Below, piece by piece: positions 25,367-34,259 of a stretch of DNA of 64,000 nucleotides. This stretch comes from G942493275 sp942493275 (lineage in GTDB: Bacteria > Actinomycetota > Coriobacteriia > Anaerosomatales > PHET01). Location: the NCBI GenBank assembly GCA_942493275.1, contig OW818687.1:496001-560000 (forward strand), given 5' to 3'. The notes beneath the pieces were generated by a model. It was given only the letters and a program-made list of their open reading frames with translations. It was not told the DNA's origin and ran no database searches. Within the stretch, counting starts at the first letter, position 1. Each line of letters starts with the position of its first letter. The position numbers were made by a program, and so were the translations under genes.

Positions 25367-25822
25367 TTAGGGCGCGGGCTCCAGGACGTACTCGATGGTG
25401 GTGCCGGCCTCGGACTCGGCGAGCGTGATGAAGCCGGCGAGGCCATCGGTCGAGACGGTGAGGACAGCAACGCGGCCACCCTCGTCACCGGACGAATCCT
25501 CGGCGACCTCCCACCCAGCGCGCTGCAGACCGACCGCAAGCCCGTTGAGGACGTCGTCGTAGGTGTCGGGGGCGGTCAGCACGAGCGTGTAGGTGCCCTT
25601 GAACACGTCCGAGGACTCGACCTTGGCGCCCGGCCACATCGGCAGGCCCTCCGGCATGTCCTTGCCCGGATCACCCTGGATCGCCGCACCCTCAACCGCG
25701 ACCGTGGACTCCTCGGTGACGATGGTGGGCTCCGGCGTGAAGGTCTGCTCGAGCTTCTGGCAGCCCGTGAGGGCGAAACCGAGCACGAGGGCCAGGGCGG
25801 CAGCGGTGAAGCGAGCGGTCAT
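25367..25822 (-). CDS. small secreted lipoprotein of unknown function
   Basis: 151 residues from ATG 25820-25822 (MTARFTAAALA), chosen because AAAGGGA lies 5 nt upstream; an ATG 15 bp earlier is possible. A type II signal ends in the lipobox FALTGC. The mature part (ending IEYVLEPAP) contains LPMWPGAKVESSD and a beta-alpha pattern also seen in proteins that score free-energy or stress signals, but I assign no family. It is convergent with the photolyase. Confidence 0.75.
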   Translation of the reverse strand: MTARFTAAALALVLGFALTGCQKLEQTFTPEPTIVTEESTVAVEGAAIQGDPGKDMPEGLPMWPGAKVESSDVFKGTYTLVLTAPDTYDDVLNGLAVGLQRAGWEVAEDSSGDEGGRVAVLTVSTDGLAGFITLAESEAGTTIEYVLEPAP

Positions 25823-25880
25823 GCGAGTCCCTTTCATACTGACGCGCCCTGCACAAGGCAGGGCGCGCCGTTGATTCATG

Positions 25881-25977
25881 TGGCGGAGGCGCGTGCGAAT
25901 CGAACACACCCGAGAGGCTCTTCACCCCCCACGACGGTTTTGAAGACCGCGCCCGGCACCAGCCGAGACCCGCCTCC
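25881..25977 (-). tRNA. selC: tRNA-Sec (UCA anticodon)
   Basis: 97 nt including an encoded CCA (25881-25883). Acceptor arms GGAGGCG (25977-25971) and CGCCTCC, discriminator G. Anticodon loop CTTCAAA with anticodon TCA (plus-strand tga at 25941-25943). A long variable arm and a T-loop TTCGATT follow. The great length, UCA anticodon and extra arm identify selenocysteine tRNA, which decodes UGA together with SelB. Confidence 0.95.
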
Positions 25978-26005
25978 GCTAGGCATCATAGCTGGTGACC
26001 GAGGT

Positions 26006-27931
26006 CTACTCCATACCAGGTCCTTGCGGGAGCAGTGCCATCGCTTCATCGCGCGTGTCCGCATCGACCGCGGCGAGTCCGCCGAGGAACCTCATCTCGT
26101 AGATCCGCTGGCTGTTGTCTTCGAGCGCCTGCGCCGTCGCCGGATCGAGCGAGTCGTTGGGCGTAAGCAGCAACAGGCTGTAGTCACTGCCCTGAAGGAC
26201 GCCGCCGGCGAGCGCATCGGGGAAGTCCTCGCCGGTCGCGATCGCGGGACGCGACCACAGCATGCCCATGCCCTCGAACCCGCGCGTCGCGACCTCGGCC
26301 GCGGTCGCGTAACGGTTGCCCGCACCGTAGCGGACGTAATCGATGAAGGTGTTGTCGAGATCCGTCTCGATTGCCGCACTCACGGCGCTGGTCCCGCCGA
26401 TGATGTAGCCGTGCGTCATCCCGTTGTTCACCATCGTCGTCTTCACAGACGCCGGAATGGCCGCGGGCTCGGTGAGGATGATGGGCCAGTGATTGGCCGC
26501 CGCGATGGGAGACGCGGCCAGCGCGTCGGGGAAGTTGCGCCCCGTCACCACGAATGCGGTCCCGTCGTAGTTGCCGCCCTGGAGCGACACGACCTCGTCG
26601 GCGATCTCGTTGGCCGTCTCGTAGCGACTGCCGCCCCAGACACGACGGATGTCGCCGGGTCCGACCTGGGCCGCAAGCGCGTTATAAACGCTGGCCGAGA
26701 CCGCGCTCTCGCCGCCCACCACGTAGATCTCCTGCACGTTGAGGCGGGTCAGCTCCCCCGTCACGTCGGGCGACAGCGTTGCGGGATCTGTCAGGAGCAA
26801 CGGGGCGTGCAGCGTGCCCGCCAGCGCGGCTCCGCCGAGGGCGTCCGGCCAGTTCTTGCCGGTGGCCACGACGGCGTATTCGCTCTGCGAGCCGAAGGGG
26901 AACGCCTTCTGGCTCGCCGCCGCGGCGGTCCCGTACCGGCTCATCCCGGCGACCGGGAGATAGGCGGCGGGGACGTCCACGGTCCACTTCGAGATGCGGC
27001 TGTTGAAGGTGTCGGCCACGTAGACCGTGCGGTCGAGACCGGCCCCGATTCCGTACGGACCCTGGAACTGCGTGTCACCCGTGCCCGACGACCCGAATGT
27101 GTCGAGGTAGGTACCCTCGGCGTCGAACACCTGGCCGCGACTGCCCCCCGATTCCATGGTGTAGACATTTCCGGCGCCGTCGACGCTCACGTCATTGAGC
27201 CAGTCGAACTGACCATCGGCACTGCCGGTTCCACCCCAACGGTCGAGATAGACGCCGAACGGGGTGTAGGCCATCACGTGGTTCGGGTAGGGCGGCGCCG
27301 GCGCGACGGCGTTCGCGACGTAGATCTGGCCGTCGGGGCCGGGCGCAACACCCACCGGCGGGCCGTCGGTGACCCACGAAAAGAAGAAGTTGCCCTGGGG
27401 AGTCCAGCGCATGAGCTTCTCACCGTTCTCGGTGGAGTAGACCGTGCCGTCCAGCGCGACGCCCACAGAGGCCGGGTTATAGACGATGTCGCCACCCGAT
27501 CCCGTCCACACTTGAGCGGGGTCGGCGCTGTAGAACTCCTTGAAGTACTTGCCGAGCTTGGGGGTGTTGCCCTTCTCGGCGACGTAGACCATGCCCCAGC
27601 GGTCGGTCGCGACTGAGCGCGGATCGTCCATCGCCGGTGTGCCGCCGCCGGCCGCCCCGATGTGGCGGACGTAGACGCCCTCCGAAGTGAACTGCTGGAC
27701 CCGGCTGTCGCCGTTCTCTCCGCCGGCAACGTAGACGTTGCCCCATTTGTCGACGGCGACGTCTGCCGGGAAGTGGAACGTGCCGGGATCCATGGCGGCC
27801 GTAGTGGCGTCATCCACGCCCCAGTTGAGTTCGTGCGTGACGGCGAGGGCTCCGGCCGAGACTGGCGAGACCGCCGCCCCAAGCACCAACACGAGCACCA
27901 CGCTGAGCCTGAGCGACGCAGTCGGTCTCAT
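26006..27931 (-). CDS. secreted NHL-repeat protein with three cell-wall-binding repeat 2 domains
   Basis: 641 residues from ATG 27929-27931, preceded by GGGGAGGTCC. The signal peptide ends near SPVSAGALA. Residues about 30-315 carry NHL blades (FPADVAVDKWGNVYVAGG, DPRSVATDRWGMVYVAE, LDRTVYVADTFNSRISKW). Residues about 325-640 contain three cell_wall_binding_2 repeats, each with SRYxTA, a GxxFPDALA core and an IYVVGGxxAVS strand. This places it on the Gram-positive wall outside the cell. It is divergent from the 23-haem cytochrome, with a probable operator between them. Ligand unknown. Confidence 0.88.
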   Translation of the reverse strand: MRPTASLRLSVVLVLVLGAAVSPVSAGALAVTHELNWGVDDATTAAMDPGTFHFPADVAVDKWGNVYVAGGENGDSRVQQFTSEGVYVRHIGAAGGGTPAMDDPRSVATDRWGMVYVAEKGNTPKLGKYFKEFYSADPAQVWTGSGGDIVYNPASVGVALDGTVYSTENGEKLMRWTPQGNFFFSWVTDGPPVGVAPGPDGQIYVANAVAPAPPYPNHVMAYTPFGVYLDRWGGTGSADGQFDWLNDVSVDGAGNVYTMESGGSRGQVFDAEGTYLDTFGSSGTGDTQFQGPYGIGAGLDRTVYVADTFNSRISKWTVDVPAAYLPVAGMSRYGTAAAASQKAFPFGSQSEYAVVATGKNWPDALGGAALAGTLHAPLLLTDPATLSPDVTGELTRLNVQEIYVVGGESAVSASVYNALAAQVGPGDIRRVWGGSRYETANEIADEVVSLQGGNYDGTAFVVTGRNFPDALAASPIAAANHWPIILTEPAAIPASVKTTMVNNGMTHGYIIGGTSAVSAAIETDLDNTFIDYVRYGAGNRYATAAEVATRGFEGMGMLWSRPAIATGEDFPDALAGGVLQGSDYSLLLLTPNDSLDPATAQALEDNSQRIYEMRFLGGLAAVDADTRDEAMALLPQGPGME

Positions 27932-28046
27932 CAAGGACCTCCCCCCGGATGCAGCGCGCGTCGCAAAGAGACCCGCACCGCGATGACAGTCCGCACGCGA
28001 CGAGCCGTGCTGATGCCCATTATTCCCGATGCGCACGTTAGAGACA

Positions 28047-28075
28047 TCTCATGCGACTCTCATGAACCTCTCACC
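28047..28075. promoter_or_regulatory. three heptamers at 11-bp spacing, OmpR/PhoB-type operator
   Basis: TCTCATG at 28047, TCTCATG at 28058 and TCTCACC at 28069 repeat exactly every 11 bp, one helical turn. This is the usual layout of direct-repeat sites for OmpR/PhoB-family regulators. It lies in the 195-bp gap between the divergent wall-protein and 23-haem cytochrome genes; a PhoB-type regulator is encoded at 30266. Confidence 0.65.
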
Positions 28076-28126
28076 CGGTACACCGATGCTTTGGATGGCA
28101 GCTTCAGGCAACCGGAGGGTTTGCTC

Positions 28127-29728
28127 ATGACCATGCTCCGCCAGTGGATACGGACCCACCCCGCTCTCGCGATCGCTGCGGGTGTCGCGCAGCTGGCGAT
28201 ACTGGCCGTAGCAGGTATCGGAGTCGCCCAGGCAACCGACAGCCCTACCTTCTGCGTATCAGCGTGTCACGAGATGGGTCCGTACCACTCGGCATGGCAG
28301 GCAGGTCCTCACAGCGACGTCGAATGCGTCTCCTGCCACGTCGATCCGGGCACCGTTGCCCGTCTCGAGCACAAGGTCGTCGCGGTTGGCGAGCTGTGGA
28401 CGCACCTCACCGGCGACCCGAAGTTCCCGCTCGAAGACACCTCGCCGGTTCCGGACGAGCGCTGCATCTCGTGCCACGAGAAGATCGACGTGACCGCCAC
28501 CGGCTTCGATCACGTGGCCCACGCCGGACGCGGCGCCTGCCAGAGCTGCCACAGCACCGCGGGCCACGAGGTGGATGCGATCGCCTTGAAGCAGGCCGGC
28601 ATCTTCAATCCCGAAGCTCAGAAGCAGATCCTGTCCGCGACGGTCGCAGTCGTGGATGGCGGGTCGGCCAACATCCCCGGGCACGTACTCGAAACCTGCT
28701 CGAGCTGCCACGACATGCAAAAGACCGGCTGCTCCAGCTGTCACGAGCCCGATCACGACGGCAAGGGCACCGCAGCCAAGACCGCCGAATGCACCACGTG
28801 CCACACCACCGGCACCGAGTTCGCGTTCGCCCATCCCGAGGACCCCGACTGCGTCTCCTGCCACGCCACGCCGGCTGCCCACGACTACACCGGCGAGTGC
28901 ACGCAGTGCCACGAAGAGGCCGGCGTGAAGTGGGCGTTCTCCCACGGGGACGCCGCCGACTGCTCCAACTGTCACGCGCGTCCCGAGGGTCACCGCAACG
29001 GCACCTGCGCGACGTGCCACGACTCTGGTGCCACGTGGGCGTTCAAGCACCCGGGATCCGACTCCTCGTGCACCACCTGCCACAGGACCCCGTCCGAACA
29101 CCGTGCCGGTACGTGCACGAGCTGCCACGCTGCAGGTACCAGCTGGGCATTCAGGCACCCGGGGTCGGGCTCGACCTGCACCAGTTGCCACAACAAGCCC
29201 AGCGGTCATCGCGCCGGCGCGTGCACGAGCTGCCACAGCACCGGCAAGTCGTGGGCGTTCAGACACCCGGGCTCCGGCTCCACCTGTACGAGCTGCCACA
29301 CCCGTCCGTCAGGCCACAGCTCACGCTCGTGCACCACGTGCCACAAGGTCGGATCGAGCTGGTCGTTCCGTCACCCGAGTTCGGGCACCTGCACCAACTG
29401 CCACAACCGTCCGAGCGGGCACAAGTCGGGCACGTGCAGTTCGTGCCACTCCACCGGAAGCTGGGCTTTCAGGCACACGTCATCGAGCTCCTGCGCCTCG
29501 TGCCACAAGGCGCCGAGCAGCCACTACGGATCCTCGTGCTCGTCGTGCCACTCTCCCAGCCGGTCGTGGGGCTCAGCAACGTTCAGCCATCCGCGGATAC
29601 CCGGCGGAGAACACACGTCCCGCAGCTTCGCGTGCACCAACTGCCACACCAGCGGCTACAGCTCCTACTCGTGCACGCGGTGCCACGACAGCAACAATCC
29701 AGATGACGAGCCCGAAGATGATGACTAG
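28127..29728 (+). CDS. membrane-anchored repeat-rich multiheme cytochrome (up to 23 haems)
   Basis: 533 residues from ATG 28127 behind CCGGAGGGT. An uncleaved N-terminal helix (about 12-36) followed by FCVSACHEMGPYHSAW and VECVSCHVDPG resembles the start of NapC/NirT/NrfH quinol-oxidising cytochromes, so it may take electrons directly from menaquinol. There are 22 CxxCH motifs plus one CX3CH (CVSACH). From about residue 222 to 475, seven tandem units of 34-36 residues each carry two CxxCH, a WAFRHPG-type His segment and a PSGHR segment. The tail is acidic (PDDEPEDDD). It is followed by an acidic secreted protein and a two-component system. A wall-spanning electron wire is the most likely role. 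Confidence 0.9.
   Translation: MTMLRQWIRTHPALAIAAGVAQLAILAVAGIGVAQATDSPTFCVSACHEMGPYHSAWQAGPHSDVECVSCHVDPGTVARLEHKVVAVGELWTHLTGDPKFPLEDTSPVPDERCISCHEKIDVTATGFDHVAHAGRGACQSCHSTAGHEVDAIALKQAGIFNPEAQKQILSATVAVVDGGSANIPGHVLETCSSCHDMQKTGCSSCHEPDHDGKGTAAKTAECTTCHTTGTEFAFAHPEDPDCVSCHATPAAHDYTGECTQCHEEAGVKWAFSHGDAADCSNCHARPEGHRNGTCATCHDSGATWAFKHPGSDSSCTTCHRTPSEHRAGTCTSCHAAGTSWAFRHPGSGSTCTSCHNKPSGHRAGACTSCHSTGKSWAFRHPGSGSTCTSCHTRPSGHSSRSCTTCHKVGSSWSFRHPSSGTCTNCHNRPSGHKSGTCSSCHSTGSWAFRHTSSSSCASCHKAPSSHYGSSCSSCHSPSRSWGSATFSHPRIPGGEHTSRSFACTNCHTSGYSSYSCTRCHDSNNPDDEPEDDD
28791..29555 (+). repeat. coding tandem repeat of about 108 bp, seven units
   Basis: The haem-binding units of the multiheme cytochrome are repeated at DNA level every 102-108 bp. 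Sequences such as TTCAGGCACCCGGG and ACGAGCTGCCAC recur in adjacent units. The central units are the most alike, as expected from recent unequal crossing-over. Confidence 0.8.
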
Positions 29729-29754
29729 ACACCGATTCGGGATACTGTGTAGCC

Positions 29755-30198
29755 ATGAAGACGACTAGCGTCCAGCGTGCAGCCGTGACGATCGCGACCG
29801 TAGCCCTTCTCCTGACCGGAGTGGGGCTCACGGTCGCTGCGGGCACCGCGCTCAGCGGTGATCCTCCCGGCCCGATCGTCTCGGACCGGTCCGTCGAGGC
29901 GGTCGTTGAGACGGCAATCGACACATCGACGCCTCCGGCAGCCGCGCCAGTTGCGGAGCCGGCGCCCTCACCCCCCGTGCCCGAAAGGAGCTTACCCGCT
30001 CCTCGCTGGAACGCCGCCCCGTCGGAGCCGGACAAGCCCAAGGCCGAGATCAAGAAGCCCGAGGGCGACAAGGACAAGGACCAGGATGACGAGGACGACG
30101 AGGACGACCACGAGACCGTGAAACCTCCCGTCCGGGACGAGGAAGAGGACGACGAGCACGACGTCATCGACGAGCATGACGGAGATGTGAAGGACTGA
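29755..30198 (+). CDS. exported acidic low-complexity protein
   Basis: 147 residues with an N-terminal hydrophobic helix (about 8-32, VTIATVALLLTGVGLTVAAG) acting as signal or anchor, then a Pro/Ala-rich linker and a strongly charged tail (runs of Asp/Glu with DKDKDQDDEDDEDD). No domain is recognised. It starts 26 bp after the multiheme cytochrome and precedes the response regulator by 67 bp, so it is probably part of the same unit. The acidic tail could bind cations or the basic haem protein; this is inference. Confidence 0.65.
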   Translation: MKTTSVQRAAVTIATVALLLTGVGLTVAAGTALSGDPPGPIVSDRSVEAVVETAIDTSTPPAAAPVAEPAPSPPVPERSLPAPRWNAAPSEPDKPKAEIKKPEGDKDKDQDDEDDEDDHETVKPPVRDEEEDDEHDVIDEHDGDVKD

Positions 30199-30265
30199 CG
30201 CGCTCGGTCTGCCCCGCTATGGGGAATCAACTGCACCACAACGACGGACGCGCTGAGGAGGCCCC

Positions 30266-30934
30266 TTGAACATCCTGGTCGTCGAAGACGAGGACCGTAT
30301 CGCCGCGTTCATGTCCAAAGGCCTCGCCGCCGAGGGGCACCACGTCGAGCGGGCGGCCACCGCGGCCGATGGCGCGGCGCTTGCCGTCTCCTACGACTTC
30401 GACCTCGTGTTGCTGGATCTCATGCTGCCCGACGCAAGCGGGCGTGACGCGCTCGAGCGGATTCGGCAGATCAAGCCCGACGTCCCGGTGATCGTGGTCT
30501 CCGCTCTTGGCCAGATCGAGGACAAGGTCGAACTGCTCGACATGGGCGCCAACGACTACCTCGTAAAGCCCTTCGCCTTCGCCGAGCTCGCCGCGCGGGT
30601 TCGCGCAGCCGGTCGGCAGGGGCAGGTCTCCGGCCGTGAGATCGTCTCCGGCGACCTCACCCTCGACACCAGGACCCGAGTGGCCCGGCGCGGCGAGGAC
30701 ATCACAGCTGACCTTCCCTCTCGGGAGTTCACCTTGTTGGAGTACCTGATGCGCCACACCGGCCAGGTACTCAGCAGACAGCAGTTGCTCGACGCCGTGT
30801 GGGGTATCGACTTCGACACCGACAGCAACGTCGTCGATGTCTACGTGAGCTACCTGAGACGAAAGCTCGACAGGCAGGGTGAGCCGTCGGTCATCGAGAC
30901 GGTTCGCGGGGCGGGATACCGTGTCCGCTCGTAG
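30266..30934 (+). CDS. OmpR/PhoB-family response regulator
   Basis: 222 residues from a TTG start 6 nt after GAGGAGG. Receiver domain 1-115: phospho-acceptor Asp in FDLVLLDLMLP, acidic pair VVEDED, switch Ser in VVSAL, Lys in DYLVKPF. Winged-helix DNA-binding domain about 130-222 with LPSREFTLLEYLMRHTG and VDVYVSYLRRKLD. It overlaps the downstream kinase gene. The heptamer array at 28047-28075 is a plausible binding site. Confidence 0.92.
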   Translation: MNILVVEDEDRIAAFMSKGLAAEGHHVERAATAADGAALAVSYDFDLVLLDLMLPDASGRDALERIRQIKPDVPVIVVSALGQIEDKVELLDMGANDYLVKPFAFAELAARVRAAGRQGQVSGREIVSGDLTLDTRTRVARRGEDITADLPSREFTLLEYLMRHTGQVLSRQQLLDAVWGIDFDTDSNVVDVYVSYLRRKLDRQGEPSVIETVRGAGYRVRS

Positions 30935-32357
30935 GCGGAGATTCTCGGCATCGAGCCGAGTGCTTCTGGCCATGACGGGCGTTCTCGCCGCAACGATCGC
31001 GATGCTGGTCGTGGTCGCCTACGTGGTGACCGAGCAGGCACTCACCGCCACCACCGACACCGCGCTCGAGCGCGAGGCCGCCGCATTCAGCGCGGCGATG
31101 CGTGGCGCACCCGATGAAGCCGCGCTCGCGGACGCGACGCGCGCCTACCTCGAGGGAAGAACCGGCGGGGAGACGGGCCTCGCGCCGATCCTGCTGGTGG
31201 CGTTCAACCGCCCAGACGGCGGCTGGAGGGTGATCTCGAACTCAGAGCTGCGCATCGAAGACGCCGCGGGCAACACCGAGCTCCAGTCGCCCACCGGTCA
31301 GGCCACTTTCGCCACCATCGATTTCGAGGGCACGAGCTACCGGATTCTCAGCGTTCCAGTCGTCGCCCAGGGCACGAACGCCGGCGTGTTTCAGGCCGCA
31401 CTCTCGCAGCAGGCCATCGCCAACACCGCGCAGCAGGTCGCACTGACCCTGATGGCGGCAGGCGCGTTCGCGCTCGCGGCCGGCCTGCCGCTCTCGTATC
31501 TGGCGACCCGCCGAGCACTGCGGCCGTTGACCCTCATGGCCGCCGATGCCGAAGCGATCTCGCATCGCGAGCACGGGCGGCGCATCACCTTCAACGGCCC
31601 CCCGCACGGTGAGCTCGGTTCGCTGGCATCCGCTCTGAACGACATGCTCGACCGGCTCGAACGCGCCTACGACGACCAGCGGCGCTTCGTAGCAGATGCC
31701 AGCCACGAGCTGCGCACCCCCGTCGCTGTGATCAGGGGCAACGTCGAGCTGTTGCGAAGCGGCAACCTGTGTGCCGAGGAGTCCGCCGAAGGCCTTGCGG
31801 TCATCGAAGACGAGTCGATCCGCATGGGCCGCCTGCTCGATGAGTTGCTCGCACTTGCTCGCCTGGAAGACGGGTCCGGGCGCCCGTTCCAGCCTCTCGA
31901 GGTCCGCACGCTCGTCGACGAAGTCGCCTACCGCGGCAAGAGCCTCGGCGACCGGGTGTTCTCGACCGAGGGCGACTGCGGGCTGTGGATTGAAGGCGAC
32001 CCTGACCTGCTCGCCCAGGCATTCGTCAACGTCGTGAAGAACGCCGTGTCACACACCGAGGACGGCGGGCACGTCACTCTCGCATGCCGCACAGAGGGCG
32101 ACCGGGTACTCATCAGCATCACTGACGACGGTCCCGGGCTCACCGAGGCCGAGCTCGAGCGCGTATTCGACCGCTTCTACCGCGCACAGGGCGTCGTGCG
32201 GGGTGCCGACGGTAGCGGCGCGGGCCTCGGACTCGCGATCACGCGCAGGCTCGTCGAGCTGCACGGTGGAGCGATCGGCGCCGACAACGTGAAACCGCAC
32301 GGCGCCCGCTTCACCATCTCGCTGCCGAGGCTCGAAGAGCCGCCTACGCCTTCCTGA
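30921..32357 (+). CDS. sensor histidine kinase paired with the upstream regulator
   Basis: 478 residues from GTG 30921, overlapping the regulator stop by 14 bp. Transmembrane helices at about 15-36 and 175-195 flank an extracytoplasmic sensor region of about 135 residues. HAMP follows (about 200-250), then HisKA with the phospho-His in DASHELRTPV, and HATPase with VVKNAVSHT, DDGPGLTEAE and GSGAGLGLAI. The sensed signal is unknown; linkage to the multiheme cytochrome suggests redox, envelope or acceptor sensing. Its last codons overlap the convergent selB stop by 14 bp. Confidence 0.92.
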   Translation: MSARRRRFSASSRVLLAMTGVLAATIAMLVVVAYVVTEQALTATTDTALEREAAAFSAAMRGAPDEAALADATRAYLEGRTGGETGLAPILLVAFNRPDGGWRVISNSELRIEDAAGNTELQSPTGQATFATIDFEGTSYRILSVPVVAQGTNAGVFQAALSQQAIANTAQQVALTLMAAGAFALAAGLPLSYLATRRALRPLTLMAADAEAISHREHGRRITFNGPPHGELGSLASALNDMLDRLERAYDDQRRFVADASHELRTPVAVIRGNVELLRSGNLCAEESAEGLAVIEDESIRMGRLLDELLALARLEDGSGRPFQPLEVRTLVDEVAYRGKSLGDRVFSTEGDCGLWIEGDPDLLAQAFVNVVKNAVSHTEDGGHVTLACRTEGDRVLISITDDGPGLTEAELERVFDRFYRAQGVVRGADGSGAGLGLAITRRLVELHGGAIGADNVKPHGARFTISLPRLEEPPTPS

Positions 32358-34254
32358 GCACTCGGACGTCGCCGTCGCGCTTCGTGACGCCCTGGGCGTC
32401 GAAGTACTCCAGCAGCGGGATCGCATACTTCCGAGAGACCCCGAGCGCCTCGCGCAACTCGGATGCGGTCGCACCCTGCGGATTCGCCTGCAGGCACGCC
32501 TCGAGCGCTGCACGCGCGCCGTCCATCGCCTCGGCCGAGAAGTGGAAGTCGCTGGAGACGCGCACCGCGGTCCCCTCGGCGACGAGTCGCGCGAGGGCCT
32601 TGCGGGCCACCCCGGCGTCGATGCCGGTTGCGGTGAGCAGCTCGGTGAGCGTGGGAGGGGCTACCGCTGCCTCGCGCAACACGGGGAGGATCGCGTCGAC
32701 CGCGGCCTGCTCCTCGGCGAGCGCGGAGACCGCGGCCTTGGGGTGGCGAACGGCGCCCTTATCGGAGACGGCGAGGCCCCGTTCGACCGCGACCGCGAGG
32801 ATGGCGTCAAACGCCTTCGGCGACAGGCGGCGCTCTACACGGTCGCGTAGCGCGGCGGTCGCGATTCCCGTGGACTTGGGCTCGGCCTCGTGGAACGCGA
32901 GCAGCTCGCGCTCGATGTGGGCGATGAGCGACTCGAGGGCCTCGGAGGTGATGAAGGCAGTCTCGCCGCCCACTTTGAGCCGCTCGAGCGAAGCCGTGTT
33001 GAGCTCGTCGGCGACTCGCGGACGCGGCACGCCGAGCGCTGCCGCAACCTCGATGCTGGTCATCGGCAGGGCACGTGACGCGAGCAGTCCCACGCTCGCG
33101 CTCGAGAGGTCGTGGGCGAGCAGCGCGTCGAGCAGCTCGCGCTCGTGGGGCCTGAGCGTGGTGCGCCGCGGAGGGTAGGCATCGAGGATGATGCCACCGG
33201 CGACGGTGAACACCGGCGAGTACGAACGCACGATGAAGCGGTCGTCGTAGCGCGGCGCAAGCGGCTCCTCGAGGCGAATCTGAGCGAGAGCGCTCTGCCC
33301 CGGCGCCAGCGAGGCGAGCCCGTCCATGAGCAGCACCCGGCCGAGAACCTCGCGCGTCCCGTGATGCACGTGCACGCGGGTTCCGGTCACGAACGGCTTG
33401 TCGTCGCCCGGGAACCCGAGGTAGGTGAATCGCGCATCGAAGCGGTCGGTGACGGTGAGCGTGCCCGGCGCCGCGACGATGTCGCCACGGGAGATGTCGT
33501 CGCGCTCCACGCCCGCGACGTTGATCGCGACCCGCTGGCCGGCGACCGCCTTGTCCACCTGCTCGCCGTGGACCTGCACGCCCCTGATGCGCCCCTCGAC
33601 GCCGCTCGGGTAGATCTCCACGAGGTCGTCTCGGGAGGCCGAGCCTGACCACATGGTGCCGGTCACGACCGTGCCCGCGCCGGAGATGGTGAAGACGCGG
33701 TCTACGGGCAGGCGCATGGGGAGCTCGGCATGCTTGCTCGGCGCCTCCTCGGCGATCTCGTCGAGGGCGGTCAGGAGTTCGGGCAGGCCTGCGCCGGACT
33801 TCGATGAGACCGGCACGATGGGCGCGCCCGCGATCGACGTGCCCTCGAGCAGCGCGGTGACGTCGGCGGTGACGAGATCGATCCAGTCGGGGTCGGCGAG
33901 GTCTGACTTGGTGAGTGCGACCACGCCCTTCTCGACGCCGAGAAGGTCGATGATCGCGAGGTGCTCGCGGGTCTGCGGCATGACGCCGTCGTCGGCGGCA
34001 ACCACGAGCAGGACCACGTCCACGCCGGTCGCTCCGGCGACCATCTGGCGCACGAACTTCTCGTGACCCGGGACGTCGACGACGCCCATCTCGCGGCCGC
34101 TCGGCAACTCGAGCCTGGCGAAGCCGAGCTCGATGGTGATGCCGCGGTCCTTCTCCTCCTTGAGGCGATCCGGGTCGGTGCCCGTCAGCGCGCGGATGAG
34201 CGAGGACTTGCCGTGATCGATGTGGCCGGCGGTACCGAGAACGAGCGAGGGCAT
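32344..34254 (-). CDS. selB: selenocysteine-specific elongation factor SelB
   Basis: 636 residues. GTPase domain with GHIDHGKSSLI (G1), DVPGHEKFVRQ (G3) and TKSDL (G4), followed by EF-Tu-like beta-barrels to about residue 350 and four C-terminal winged-helix repeats (about 370-636) that bind the SECIS hairpin; the last ends LLEYFDAQGVTKRDGDVRVL. It delivers Sec-tRNA to in-frame UGA codons. It starts 6 bp after selA and is surely co-transcribed with it. Confidence 0.96.
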   Translation of the reverse strand: MPSLVLGTAGHIDHGKSSLIRALTGTDPDRLKEEKDRGITIELGFARLELPSGREMGVVDVPGHEKFVRQMVAGATGVDVVLLVVAADDGVMPQTREHLAIIDLLGVEKGVVALTKSDLADPDWIDLVTADVTALLEGTSIAGAPIVPVSSKSGAGLPELLTALDEIAEEAPSKHAELPMRLPVDRVFTISGAGTVVTGTMWSGSASRDDLVEIYPSGVEGRIRGVQVHGEQVDKAVAGQRVAINVAGVERDDISRGDIVAAPGTLTVTDRFDARFTYLGFPGDDKPFVTGTRVHVHHGTREVLGRVLLMDGLASLAPGQSALAQIRLEEPLAPRYDDRFIVRSYSPVFTVAGGIILDAYPPRRTTLRPHERELLDALLAHDLSSASVGLLASRALPMTSIEVAAALGVPRPRVADELNTASLERLKVGGETAFITSEALESLIAHIERELLAFHEAEPKSTGIATAALRDRVERRLSPKAFDAILAVAVERGLAVSDKGAVRHPKAAVSALAEEQAAVDAILPVLREAAVAPPTLTELLTATGIDAGVARKALARLVAEGTAVRVSSDFHFSAEAMDGARAALEACLQANPQGATASELREALGVSRKYAIPLLEYFDAQGVTKRDGDVRVLRKA

Positions 34255-34259
34255 GAGGG

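Noticed and set aside
28791..29555. Possible CRISPR-like or satellite array from ~108-bp repeats
   Set aside because: The repeats are coding, in frame and encode haem-binding units; no spacers.
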